Origin: Podospora comata
Lineage: Eukaryota; Ascomycota; Sordariomycetes; Sordariales; Podosporaceae
Assembly: GCA_017354895.1 (NCBI GenBank)
Contig: CP071497.1
Location: 248,001 to 312,000 of the forward strand
Reading direction: 5' to 3'
Length of the DNA: 64,000 nt
In this document: positions 1 to 10,460 of the stretch, piece after piece
How positions within the stretch are numbered: the stretch's first letter is position 1
How the letters are laid out: the number at the start of each line of letters is the position of its first letter
Notes under the pieces: generated by a model
Seen by the model: only the letters and a program-made list of their open reading frames with translations
The model's database searches: none
What the model was told of the DNA's origin: nothing
Program-made: the position numbers and the translations under genes

Positions 1-139
1 CTTTGAAAAGCAGATGTCAATAGGTGATTTGTTATTGGTGGTGTGCCTTTCTTCTTGTCTAGTCCCCAAAGCAGACGACGGTCGTCCGTCTGAAATTGCC
101 CCTTCCTCGGCATCACTGGAGAACTGTTCCCCTTTGAGA

Positions 140-721
140 GCCTGGGCTGCTCCAGAAATTCATTTGATTGATCCCAACGCAAATGGCAGCCCACCAAACT
201 CACAAATACGACTATCTTTTACGCGTTCCCATTTCAGACGATATGTCTTACTGAAAACTACTGAGCATGTATCTCAGGCTACCTAGAGTCAGCCCCATGC
301 TACATCGATATCAGACGAAGCGGTGTGCGATGTCGCCATCAGTTACATTGGCACTGCTTGTTTTCCCTTTACCTGTTCGAACATCTAGTGATAGCGGGGC
401 AATTGAAAGAGCTTTGGTGCCAGGTCTTGGGCCTGCCAAAAGATATGAACACGGAGGAAGAGTTGCCTTTTCGTGATCACCCTACCGCCGGTACCCTCTT
501 CTACTTTGATGTTGGGCCAAAGGAGGCGGTGCCAGATGTGAAAGTTCATATACCTGTTCGTGGACTGTTACAAGGAGGCGATAGAGGGCCTAGCTACCGA
601 AGAGGGGATCGATGTAGGGACGGGAGTGCACACGTATGTTACTGCGGCGTATAAAAAGGGTGGGCTGGCTGTGACAAGTTACTTTAACCCACAGATGTAT
701 CACAGGGCAAGGTGGGCTTGA
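140..721 (+). pseudogene. DMATS-type aromatic prenyltransferase remnant
   Basis: Remnant of the C-terminal half of a fungal indole/aromatic prenyltransferase (DMATS family; ABBA fold, transfers dimethylallyl to aromatic substrates). Bases 376-561 read as a stretch containing FEHLVIAGQLKELW, LGLPKD, TAGTLFYFDVGP and KVHIPVR, which follow the family order up to the conserved K-V-x-I-P-V-R strand. Bases 557-721 continue in another frame with GTGVHTYVTAAYKKGG and TSYFNPQMYH, the usual last conserved block, then a TGA. About 25-30 residues that normally follow IPVR are missing, so a deletion plus frameshift has occurred. A weaker match (APEIHLIDP, about 145-180) may be an upstream part. No intact start or continuous frame exists. 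Family assignment comes from motif recall; the upstream border is uncertain and the gene may extend left of the window. Confidence 0.6.
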
Positions 722-1044
722 TGTCAGCCTGGTTAATACCTCGTTATTCGAGCTTTTTGTTTTTTTGTTCTTCACCTTTTCTCAGGTATAGACTTCGCAG
801 AGCAAGGTTTTATAGGAGGATAGAGTTATCCTTTCAAAAAATACGAGACAGACGGCAATCAGGCATGGCCCCTTGTAGGTACTTTTTTTCAATATTCCAG
901 CCCGAGTTCTGTTGTCTTCGACCAACAGCCTGCTCATCTAACTCCTAAAAGTGACGTCTTCCATAACCTGGTATCTACTTAACTCCTTAGAGCAGTGAAG
1001 CCACCGCGCATCCTCACCTCCCAACGTTTTCCCGTTCCCGAAAA
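722..1044. other. Intergenic, no gene seen
   Basis: Between the prenyltransferase remnant and the 3' end of the acetyltransferase. I see T-rich tracts only, no protein-like frame or RNA. Confidence 0.5.
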
Positions 1045-1599
1045 TCACAAATCCTTCACCAACACCTTGAACCACAAGTCCTCCACCAGCGCCCTATTCT
1101 CCCCATCCATCTTGGCCAGCTCCTCATGCGGAAACTCCCTCCTCTCCTCCGTCACCGCGTACCCTCTCCTCACGTACCAATCAATCAGTTCCTTCCTTGT
1201 CCAGATAACCGTCATCTCCATCTTCTCCGCCCCGTGGCTCCTCGCATACTGCTCTGCGTTGGCCAGCACCTGCCTCCCTATCCCCCCGGCCTGAAGAGTG
1301 GGGTCGACGGCGAACATACCGAAATACCCGATTTTCCGAGACGGCTTGAGAAGCACCTCGCAGCAGCCCACAAGGGCGTTTCCGAGGGTTGGGGAGAAGG
1401 CCATGATGACTGCGCTGTGGGGGGTGTTGATCTTCTCGACGATGCCGGCGACGTTGATGCGCGTGCCGACTAGGAGGTCGGCCTCGGTTGTCCAGCCTTT
1501 GCGACTTGTCTCGCCGCGGTAGGCGGATTGGACGAGAGGCTGGAGGAGGGGCGCATCTTCTGGGGTGGCGAGGCGGAAGGTGAGGGCTGCTTGGGACAT
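1045..1599 (-). CDS. GNAT family N-acetyltransferase
   Basis: Intronless 184-residue protein, ATG at 1599, TGA at 1045. It looks like a single-domain GNAT acetyltransferase, which moves an acetyl group from acetyl-CoA to an amine. The fold signature is clear: an N-terminal segment typical of the family (FRLATPEDAPLLQPLVQSAY), a central strand ending in FGMFAVDP, and the acetyl-CoA pyrophosphate loop Q-A-G-G-I-G-R (about residues 103-109), the Q/RxxGxG/A motif. The closing region IDWYVRRGYAV (about residues 138-149) is the usual last helix-strand of the family. No signal peptide or membrane segment, so probably cytosolic. Substrate cannot be told from sequence. It stands alone, with about 320 bases to the pseudogene and 630 bases to the next gene. 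Confidence 0.88.
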   Translation of the reverse strand: MSQAALTFRLATPEDAPLLQPLVQSAYRGETSRKGWTTEADLLVGTRINVAGIVEKINTPHSAVIMAFSPTLGNALVGCCEVLLKPSRKIGYFGMFAVDPTLQAGGIGRQVLANAEQYARSHGAEKMEMTVIWTRKELIDWYVRRGYAVTEERREFPHEELAKMDGENRALVEDLWFKVLVKDL

Positions 1600-2232
1600 T
1601 TTGGAAACAACGGAAGAGTTTGGTGGTGGGGGTGGCGTTTCTGGAGGACGGATTTGTGGAGGGAGTTGAGATGGGTTGCGGAAGGAGAGGAAGTGCTGGA
1701 AGAACTCTTGAACAGTTTAATTTGCGTGCTGATGTCTTTGAAGGGCGTAGTTGTCAATGTCAATTTTTTTTTGTCATATGAGCGAGGTAGTTGTTGCCAG
1801 TTGGTTGAAAAGTGAATGGATGAGTCAGGGTGGGAATCTTCCGAGACTCCGCCGACCGACTTGACCGACATTGGAATAGAGGCATCTGGTCAAAACAAGA
1901 ATCACCTGATGAAGTACCACACCATGTCTTGCTGCTACCCAGACCGCTTGGCTGATCTGTTTATGTTTACACTGTCCAACAGAGTACCGAGGTCAAAAAA
2001 AACATTGGAAAAGGGGTTCAGGGGTAAGCAAGGGTTAGGGTCTATGTGGGCTTTTCCGGTATCGGAGGTTGTCGGTGGCAACCAGGTCTTGTCAGTCAAG
2101 TATCACGATGAGCAAAAGCAGATCCTGCGCTTTGATAGACTCAGTAAGAAACGGCAAAATCAAAAGGTGGAAAAGTAAACAATGATGCAATGAAATTGGT
2201 TGCGGCACATTGGGGAGTTTGACGGCCTCCCC
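1600..2232. other. Intergenic, no gene seen
   Basis: Holds the acetyltransferase promoter (right of 1599) and the 3' flank of the next minus-strand gene. No coding or RNA signal recognised. Confidence 0.5.
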
Positions 2233-3921
2233 TCAAGCCTGCCCCTCTTCCTCGGACTTATAAGGCGGATCTTCCTGGTACAGGTGGTACTTGTACCGAC
2301 TGCCCTCATGATCATCTCTTAACCCATTTTGGCCCTTCCCATAAATCTTCTCCCTAGCCGTCACCGGTTCCTCACTCGGATCAGGCAGCTCAGGATAGAC
2401 CCCCCTCCTCCTCAGCTCGGGAATTAACAAGTCCACCACCTCTTCAAATGTCCCCGGTGTGGTCACATACCCAATGTTAAACCCGTCCACATCAGCCTCC
2501 TTGACCCACCGTTCCAGCTCATCCGCAACCGTCTGCGGGCTTCCCACGCTGACCGGACCAAGCCCGCCGATTGCCGCGTGTTCAGCCACCAACCTCGGCG
2601 TCCACCTAGGGTGTTCCGTGCTGGCCGTGGTGAAGTTGTCGAGAATGCTCGTGACCTTGTGTGCCTCGACACTATCCTCCTTGCTTATCTCCTTGTCAAG
2701 CGGTAGCTTTGACAGGTCGATTCCTGTCCAGCCGCTCACCAGCACCAGACCTCCAATGGTGGAAGCATACTTCTTGAGTTCTTTCAACTTCTCTTGGGCG
2801 AGCTCATCTGTATCGGCAACAATGGGCGTGAAGGTGGCGAATACCTTGATGGATCTCGGATCACGGCCCTTCTGGGCGGCCAAGGCGCGGATGGCGTCGA
2901 TCTTTGGCCTCAAGACTGAGGGTGAGTGACCAGAGACAAAGATGGCTTCTGCGTGGGTGGCTGCAAAGTCGGAGCCTGCCGAGGAGGTGCCCGCTTGGAA
3001 GAGGAAGGGAGTGCGTTGAGGAGAGGGGTCAACGATATGCTTCGCGTCGAGAGAGAAATATTTGCCTTTGTGGTTGATGGTGCGCACTTGGGCCGGGTCG
3101 ACGTAGCTGTCGTTGGCTGGGTCTGGGGAGAGGGCGGTGGGGGACCACGAAGATTCCCATAGCCTGTGGACAGTGTTAGTTTGGGCAAATTATCACGGCC
3201 ATAAGACAAGACGTACTTGTAAAGAACGCGGAGATATTCATCTGCTTGACGGTAGCGTTCGTCGTGTTCAATAGGATTGTCGAGACCAATGGCCTTAAAG
3301 GCGGACTTCTTCCAAGACGTCACTATATTCCAACCGATACGACCCTGTGTGAAGTGATCCAGAGTCGAAAAGCGTTTGGCTAGAAGATAAGGTGGCTCAA
3401 AACTGGTCGAGGCTGTGATGGCAAACGACAAATTCTTGGTCACTGCTGCCATGGCTGAGATGGGCTGGAAATCCTGTCAATGGATGGTTCACAATCCCAT
3501 GGAAAAAAAAAAAAGAAATGGGAAAGACTGACAATTGTTGGGTCGGTTATTGGCCATTGTGCCGCTCGCCTGATACAATTGTCAACGCTCCCTTCGTATG
3601 TGTCGTAGCCACCATATGTGTCGGCGAGGAACAGAGCGTTGACCCCTCCCCTCTCAAGAAGTTTGGCGAGTTCAATCCAGTAATCAAGCCTGCGCTTGGT
3701 TGCCGACTTGTCAACTGGATTCTGTTTCAGTTATCAGTACAGTGGTTCAAATCGCACAGTACATGCATAACAGGGGTTTATTGTCGCACCTTCCATTGTC
3801 CTGGAGACAGGTGCCCGACAGTGCTCATATCGAAAGCATTGATGAGGATGTGTTTCTTGCCGTTCCCAAGCTCATGATGAGCCCCGTTGGGGGCTGGTGG
3901 TTGTTGGTTTGTGTTCGACAT
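2233..3921 (-). CDS. NtaA/SnaA/DszA-type FMN-dependent monooxygenase (copy A)
   Basis: Predicted 502-residue flavin-dependent monooxygenase of the nitrilotriacetate/pristinamycin IIA/dibenzothiophene-sulfone group (bacterial-luciferase-like TIM barrel). These enzymes use reduced FMN from a partner reductase to oxidise C-N, C-S or similar bonds. Exons by splice sites and phase: 3921-3790, 3721-3533, 3473-3217, 3163-2233. Family landmarks: KKHILINAFDM near the N-terminus, LLERGGVNALFLADTYGGY, SAMAAVTKNL, STLDHFTQGRIGWNIVTSW (about residues 140-160), [36 protein letters not shown] and AEAIFVSG. The start is the only ATG giving the first motif. A TATA-like box lies about 90 bases upstream. A second, intact member of the family sits at 18412-20164 but has different intron positions, so the two are old paralogues. 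Substrate unknown. Confidence 0.9.
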
Positions 3922-4009
3922 TCTAACTTGTGATTTGTGGAAAGGAAGAGTGGAATGTGAAGAAGAGTAGTCGCAGCTTGAACCAACATGAGAGTCGGAG
4001 AGTCAAGTG

Positions 4010-4021
4010 TTTATATATATA
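4010..4021 (-). promoter_or_regulatory. TATA-like box of monooxygenase copy A
   Basis: On the minus strand the sequence reads TATATATATAAA, 88-100 bases before the ATG at 3921, a usual place for a core promoter element in fungi. Not tested functionally. Confidence 0.5.
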
Positions 4022-4443
4022 GGCATCTAACGAGTCCAGAATGTCTTGTACCAAACCAGGGCCACTTGCATGAGGTACAAGTCTTGCCGGTTGGCAGCAG
4101 GGAGGGGTTTATCTCCGGATTCATGTTGTAATTCACCGACCGATGGTGTCATGCATAGTCCCGGCAAACTGCAGCCACATTCCTGCCAATGATGAACCAT
4201 CAGAATGGCGTCGTATTACGGATTGAAGACAAATTCTAAGCCTCATGCACACCGCGGTAGACCGGTCATCTCAGCTTCAGCAATTACAAGGCCAGCAGAA
4301 CCGAACAATCACCTTGTCAGCCCAACTCCAGCATGAGACGTTTCAGTGGTGTTCTATTGTGGCAGACTGCAAAAAACCCAAAACGATATGTTATGTGTGG
4401 AATAGCTTCAGAATAGATGGTATGCAAGACCATCTAATGAAGA

Positions 4444-4460
4444 AAAAAAGAAATCAAAAA
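4444..4460 (-). terminator. Pol III T-tract after tRNA-Thr
   Basis: On the minus strand a TTTTT run a few bases past the tRNA 3' end, followed by a second run TTTTTTT; standard RNA polymerase III stop signals. Confidence 0.7.
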
Positions 4461-4464
4461 GACG

Positions 4465-4549
4465 TGCCCCCACGCGGGATTGAACCGCGGACCTCATCAT
4501 GTCACAGAATGTTTACGAGTGATGCGCTCTACCACTGAGCTATACGGGC
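4465..4549 (-). tRNA. tRNA-Thr: tRNA-Thr (anticodon CGU) with 13-nt intron
   Basis: Cloverleaf read on the minus strand from 4549. D stem GCTC/GAGC, anticodon stem CATCA/TGATG, loop CTCGTA(intron)A giving anticodon CGT, T arm CGCGG-TTCAATC-CCGCG and discriminator A at 4465. The intron, 4501-4513, sits after position 37, the canonical place for eukaryotic tRNA introns. Internal promoter boxes are good (A box TAGCTCAGTGG, B box GGTTCAATCC), and a run of T follows directly as pol III terminator. The acceptor stem has one G-G mismatch (5:68) and one G-T pair (6:67), so it is not perfect. Mature length 72 nt. Confidence 0.9.
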
Positions 4550-4635
4550 CTCTAGAACTCAGTTGATGGCAGATTCAAATTTTCGGTTCATGACTCGACA
4601 AGGCTCACCACAAACTTCCCATTGTCAATGGCTAT

Positions 4636-6230
4636 TCACAATCCCTTGTCGTCGCTCTTCAAGCTCGGTGTTTCCGCTGACGACGCCCGCTCCTCCACGA
4701 ACTCCACTTTGGAGGTGCCAAACTCGCGCACAACCAACCAAGCCGGGAAGATGGCGATGGCCCACAGTCCAAAGTTAATGTAAACACCCCCAACCTCAGC
4801 AAAGACCACGAGCGAAGTGAGGCCGTAGCTGACAGCCTGCCACGCCGACTCGGTTCCCCGCAGAAGCGCGGCATAGCGGACCACCTCCGACTCATCTTTG
4901 GCCAAGTTGTGGATGATGAAGTACAGAAACATGTAGTTCAGCTGGAAGCCAACGGTCAAAAACACGAAAACACCGAAGCCCTCACCGAAGTTCCCGTCAA
5001 CCCAGTCGAACGTTGGTCTGGTGACGCGATAGCGGGTGACAAGAACCGTCGCCCACGTCCACCAAGCGCCCTGCAAAACCACAATGACCCAGAAGCTGGT
5101 GCGAGCACGAGTCTTGAGAGCAATTCTTGTGCGATCAATCCAGGCCTATCATGATACGGCTGCTGTTAGCCTGATTGAACAAATTGAAGGTGGAACGAAG
5201 ATGGAACTTACACCGAGTATCCACCCCGAAACAACAGCAATGATGCCAGACAAGAACGATCCCAAAGCACGAGATCGGACAGAGAACCACACTGTTTCCT
5301 GTTAGTTCGTTTTCCTTGCAGTCGACTGTCAAGACCAAACTTACTAGCAAGATAGGTGAAGTAGACTGCCTCTGCAAAGACAGCCTGCCCGATGAACAAC
5401 ACCATCAAGAGAAACTTCTTGCCCAAGAACAGTCTCGCCGTCTCCTTGAGCTCAAAGAGAGGACCGCGCGTGATGGCCAGCTCCACCTTCTTGCCATCTG
5501 TTCTCTCGACCTTGTCCGGTGCATTGAGCAAAAATCCGAAGAGGGGACCAGTGCACTGCATTGCAATGAACACCAGGAAGACTGTGTATGACACTTTGCC
5601 AGCCTCGCTGTTCTTGGCATTGAGACCAAGGTTGATCGCACCGCCCAGAATCTGACCAGCCAGTCGATATGTCAGCCAGTAGCCGATAGCTTTGCCCCTG
5701 TTCCAAGGCTCTGGATAAGCAATGGCAATAGCAGCCTCGGCCATCCAAAACACACCGGCCGAGATACCGCAGAGCGCAGCACCCAACAAGACGAGCCATT
5801 CGGTCCCGAAGCGGTTATTGGTGTAAAGGCCCGCTGCATATGGCGCGTAACCGATCCTGCTCAGAGTCAGTCGTCAGAGTCCAACCGACAAAATCTCCTC
5901 CTTGCTATTCCCCAGGGCAACGCACGTTCCGAAAATAAGAGCACCCTTGATCCCGACGTAGTGCACCAAAGTACTGGAGAAGTAGCACGATACCACCATG
6001 AGACAGAAAGTCAGAGCATTGGCTGCATTGATGAGCTGTGGTGAGGCAGCGCCGCCGGCCCCAAGCGAGTTCATGGCGCCCCAAATTCCCGGTGCCGCCA
6101 GATTGCACAAACCCAAAATGGTCATGTTCCAAAAGGTGGAACGGTACCATTTGACCGGATGCAATTCAGATTGGGGAGGCTCGACTTCACCCTCATTGTG
6201 ACGCGAGACGGTGTTGTCGTGGAAGGCCAT
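4636..6230 (-). CDS. UNC93-like major facilitator protein
   Basis: Predicted 468-residue polytopic membrane protein of the fungal UNC93-like/MFS group (DUF895 type). Exons 6230-5926, 5856-5345, 5291-5212, 5145-4636; the third acceptor is the least certain. The N-terminal tail ends in W-Y-R-S-T-F-W-N, followed by NMTILGLCNLAAPGIWGAMN, the family's usual first membrane span with its APG(I/M)(W/Y)xAxxxLGAGG pattern. Later come IGYAPYAAGLYT, CGISAGVFWMAEAAIAIAYP and SVRSRALGSFLSG, all typical. The C-terminus is cytosolic and acidic. Transported compound is not known for this fungal group. The ATG at 6230 is the first in frame. The tRNA lies 86 bases past the stop. Confidence 0.87.
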
Positions 6231-7040
6231 TGTGCCTTGACTGTCTGGAAACAGACTTGCTGGAAGGCTCGGGGAGCAAAAACAGGAAATGGTAAGGGGT
6301 GATAACAAAAGATTCTTTCTGACATGGAATTCTGGATGACACCTGGGCAGTTTTATCTTTGCGCAACAGTTGCACGCACCTCGGCTCTCACATATCCAGT
6401 TCTTCAGGAAAGCAATTAGCGGGTGCTGTTCAGTCTCACTGAGGTAATCAGACCTCAGCGGTGAAAGGTAGGAGCTATAGTACCAAGAAGGAAGCCTTGG
6501 ATTTTGAGCTGGACCGGTCTCGGCTTGTCTTGCGAACAATGATCAATAAGCACGCAATGCTCCGAGACGGCAAGGCAACCTCAACCCCCACACCCGGAAG
6601 CCTGGTAACTTGGCGATAGCGCCACCCGCGCCGTTGTGTCGTCTTGAACCCTTGTTCACAACCGGTTGTTATATCCGGTGAGCATGAGGACTCGGGCCCG
6701 GATTTACCTTCCACTTCTGGTTTTGACGTGTACCAGGCTTGCGGTAGGATTGGGCATGGTAAAGCCTGTGATGGTGACACAAGCAAGGTGATCCGGGCTA
6801 AAATGACGATATAATACCAGATCCGCGGAACCGAATACGTTGAACATTGACGACCGAACACACCACGGCTACCTGGTTAGGTACCTTGGGTAGGTACCGA
6901 ATGCTCCTGGGTGCGTACTATCGTCGGGAGCTCACAGAACAATCCACCCCACCCGAAAGAGGCCTTCTTTGACAGTAAATAATTGAACATTCATAGGTTT
7001 CAAATTTCTCAACAATCATGCAATTCATACTACGAATAAT
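6231..7040. other. Intergenic, no gene seen
   Basis: 5' flank of the UNC93-like gene and 3' flank of the flavin monooxygenase. Short open frames here have no protein-family character. A small direct repeat (tacctgg/taggtacc around 6870-6900) is present. Confidence 0.45.
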
Positions 7041-9043
7041 CTAGGGTAGATCCCACCAACTCTCATGCAGGTCCTTCAGATTCACCTCCCCCGGTAATCG
7101 CAAGTATGAGGTCATGTCCGAGTTCTCATCTGCCTCCTTGCTTGTCCAGCCATTCCCGAAATACCATGCAAACCGATTGCCCTCAGGCCCGAGATACGTG
7201 TACTCCCAGTCCTCCCATCTGGGCTCTCTTCTCACAGCCGTGACATGGCCTGCGCTTCCTGGCCAGATGCCGTGGATTCTACCGCCAGGACGCCCGCCAT
7301 TGTACCAACTGCTACAATTATCACTAAGAACAGTCGAGGTAAAAAAGGCATCAGAGTACTCGACGAACTCATCAGCTGCTCTCCTGGATGGCTGGATGCT
7401 CTTGATCCCCTCTCTTGCTACCTTCCTCAGGATCTTGGCGAAACACACCAGTTGGACCTCCACGGAATGCGGGACAGTACCCGACGGACCTGTTCCGTGG
7501 GGACCATGAACGAACAGCAAGTTGGGGAAGCCCGGGGTGGCGAGACCAAGATAGGTGTACGGAAAGCCATAGCCAGTCTTTGACTCTGGATCCCAGAGCT
7601 CCCTCAACTCTGTCCCATCATGTCCCTTGATGGGGAATGGTGTCACCATGTCCACGTTCGCACCCGTCGCGCAAAAGACAGCATCGACCTTCCTTTCTCT
7701 GCCATCCACTGTGACGATTCCATCTTCTGTGAACCTCGCGATCCGCGAAGTGATGTACTCGACATTATCTTCCGAGATGGCCTCGAGGTATCCCGGCCCT
7801 GGTGTCAGGCGTCTGCAGTTTGGTGAAAAGTCTGGAACGATGTGCTCCAACAACTCTGGCTTCTTCTTCAACCTCTGCTTCATGATCTCGATGAACCTTT
7901 CCCGAAGATCAATGTTCGTCTCCGACCCCCTGAAGAAGGCGGAGAACCTCCTCCAGTACTTGTCTTCCAGCTCTTTTCTGAACTTGAGGTACGCCGTCGG
8001 ATCCCTCGCAAACAACTCCTTCTGCTCCTCAGAATAAGGCTGAGGACCAGCAGTCCGTTCATCACCCGCCCAGCTGCCTGCAATCCAAGTCTTGTTTCTC
8101 GCATAATGATCCAACTGCTTCACCCTCTTTTGCAGATTGGCCACCAGCTGAATCCCAGAGGCACCATTCCCAATCACCGCCACAGTCTTGCCGTCAACAT
8201 CAAACTCCCCATCCCAATGTGATGCGTGTCTCAGGTGGCCCTTGTACGACTCGATCCCTTCGTAGTCTGGCAGCTTCCAGGCGTTGAACCGCCCAATGGC
8301 GTTCAAGACAAAGTCGAACTCTTCGACCTTGGGTCCTTCCTCCTCTTTGTGTTGGGTGCTGACTTTCCAGACTGACTTGCCCGCATCCCACTCGAGTGAC
8401 TGGACTCTGGTGCCGAATCGTGCGAGCCGGTAGACATCGTGCTTCTTGGCGACGGATTGCCAGTAGTCTCTGATCTCGCCGCCGGGGGCGAACTGGTCGG
8501 ACCAGTCGGTTTTGGGCTCGAAGGTCGATTGGTAGACGTGGGAGGGGATGTCGCAACGGACGCCGGGGTAGGTGTTTTCGAGCCAGGTGCCGCCCTGTTG
8601 GTCAGGTCACGGATTAGCACTTATACGGGAGGAAGGCATTTGCAAGAACACCTCATCTTGGGACTTACAAAGTCGTCGTTCTTCTCAAAGATGGTCAGTT
8701 GGATGTTGGGGACTTTGGCAGGAAGCAAGATGCCAGCTGTGATTCCCGCTAGACCACCGCCGATGACAGCTACTTTGAGGTCACGAGGCTGGTCAATGAA
8801 GCGGTCGACGAGGGAGATTCGGGACTTGGGATATGTAGGGATCCGCTGGGGAATCGTTGTGGTGGAAGGGGGCAGCCCTGGTGAGGTTGCTGGGGTATAG
8901 TGGTCTGAATGGGAGTCTGAGTTGGTGTCGCGATCTGACGAGGACAGCTCGGGAACCTCCAGGGCGGAGATTGACAAGTTGGACAGTTTCTCCGTAGCGT
9001 TGATGGCCGCTACGGGGTCTGGGAGGGTTGTTATGGTGGCCAT
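7041..9043 (-). CDS. Baeyer-Villiger-type flavin monooxygenase
   Basis: Predicted 642-residue FAD/NADPH monooxygenase, exons 9043-8669 and 8594-7041. The first FAD-binding motif VAVIGGGLAGITAG is at about residues 91-104; the intron falls just before GGTWLENTYPGVRCDIPSH, the family block after the FAD fold. The Baeyer-Villiger fingerprint YKGHLRHASHW (FxGxxxHxxxW with Y for F) is at about 242-254, and the NADP Rossmann motif VAVIGNGASG follows at about 262. All key residues are present, so it is probably active. Such enzymes insert oxygen next to a ketone or oxidise heteroatoms; the substrate is unknown. The first 80 residues are Ser/Thr/Pro-rich and not conserved, with no clear targeting signal. 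It is divergent from an allantoate-type transporter, 1.4 kb away. Confidence 0.92.
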
Positions 9044-10460
9044 GATGTTTGGGTGTCTAATTCAACGAAGTCAACAGAATCGAAATCGCACCACAAAGAA
9101 GCACTCGATGCGCTACAGCCTCTCTAATACCTGCTACCAAACCCTCGCGGACAGGTGCACACCCTCCATCACATCTCCAAGGCCCTCTATGCCACCATCA
9201 TGCAGTCACAAATGTCGTGATCTGATTCCCCGGCCCCGCCTTCGCTCTCTTCACGCCAGCTTCCCGATAACCCTCTCCCGGAAGCCGACCGGCAACATGA
9301 ACAATAACACCATCCGCGGGGTCAATGCCATCATGCCTCTGTACCAGCTTCCTGCCCTGTTCGTTGTCCCCCACGCTGCTCGTTGATCCACCGCACCGAA
9401 GATCCCGCCTCCTTATTCCCGAACTCCATCACCACATGCGGGTGTCGAAGTCAGGTACCAATTGGAAGGATGACAATAATTCTTGGGAGTGCAGTGACAC
9501 CAACGACAACTTCAATTGCGCCATGTTGTGTCACTTTAGCATGCTTTTAGAGGTTCCACTCAGGTGTTTACTATGCAAAAAGGGGGTCGGTTGGTAGATC
9601 GAACTGATAACGGGGTACGGGGTGTGGTGCCGATTAGCGTTGGATCAGGATGGTGTGATTGACGCGCGGTTGAGCTTAGAGGACTAGCATAGGCGGGTCT
9701 TGGCTTTATGGGGAGTTCATCGGGGGCAGCGAGGATGAAAGTTTTGTTGTGCATTCACAATCTGCTGTGTCAGTGAGCTTTTCAGTAGTATGAAGTCCAG
9801 TTCCAGTCTCGATGTAAATATGGGGCAAAAAATAAAGAGTGTTGGGGGCCATTCAGGGGTAATCACCATGGGTAAAACCCTAACCCTTCCCAGCAATGGG
9901 ATACTCGAGCACCACTGCTTTTGCATCCTTCCACGTTGAGGTACTTGGCTGTGGTAAATTCTCATTGTGATGGGAATTTTCAAGCTTCATTCATCACATA
10001 TTGCCGGAACAATCTGTGCAAACAGTCGCTAACCTCTCCACAAGCCAAACATCCCGCCTTTCGGTGGTAGAGGGACCAATCTCCAAACCACCCCTCGCGA
10101 GCAACAGTTTTGTTCAATGGTTTAATGGTCGTGAGTCTCGAGCAGATTCGTGATCCTGCAAAAGGCTGTCGCCACAGAGCCGTAGTCCCTGCACCATCCA
10201 ATAGTGACAGCCGACTTGGGCTTGCAGCTGGTAACCCCCAGTTTCCTGGGACCCTTTACGTTGCCGAAACATTGTGCGACATGATCAGAGACAAGTTGAT
10301 CCCCGACTTAAAAGTGACGTCGTCCGCATAACCACGCATCTCTTCACCTGTCAAAGCTGCAAGAAGCCGTTTCCTGTCAAGTCCAGACCGTTATTGCCAA
10401 CGGTGACCCATTCCATTGGGGCTTGACGTCGATCCTTTCTATCCAGCCCCGGCAGTCAAC
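9044..10460. other. Divergent intergenic region, no gene seen
   Basis: 1.4 kb between the starts of the flavin monooxygenase and the transporter, so it holds both promoters. No protein-like frame on either strand and no RNA recognised. Confidence 0.5.

Larger units (their letters stand above)
3922..4464. other. Intergenic, promoter of monooxygenase copy A
   Basis: Upstream region of the minus-strand monooxygenase and 3' flank of the tRNA gene. Apart from a TATA-like element and the pol III T-tract next to the tRNA, nothing recognised. Confidence 0.5.
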
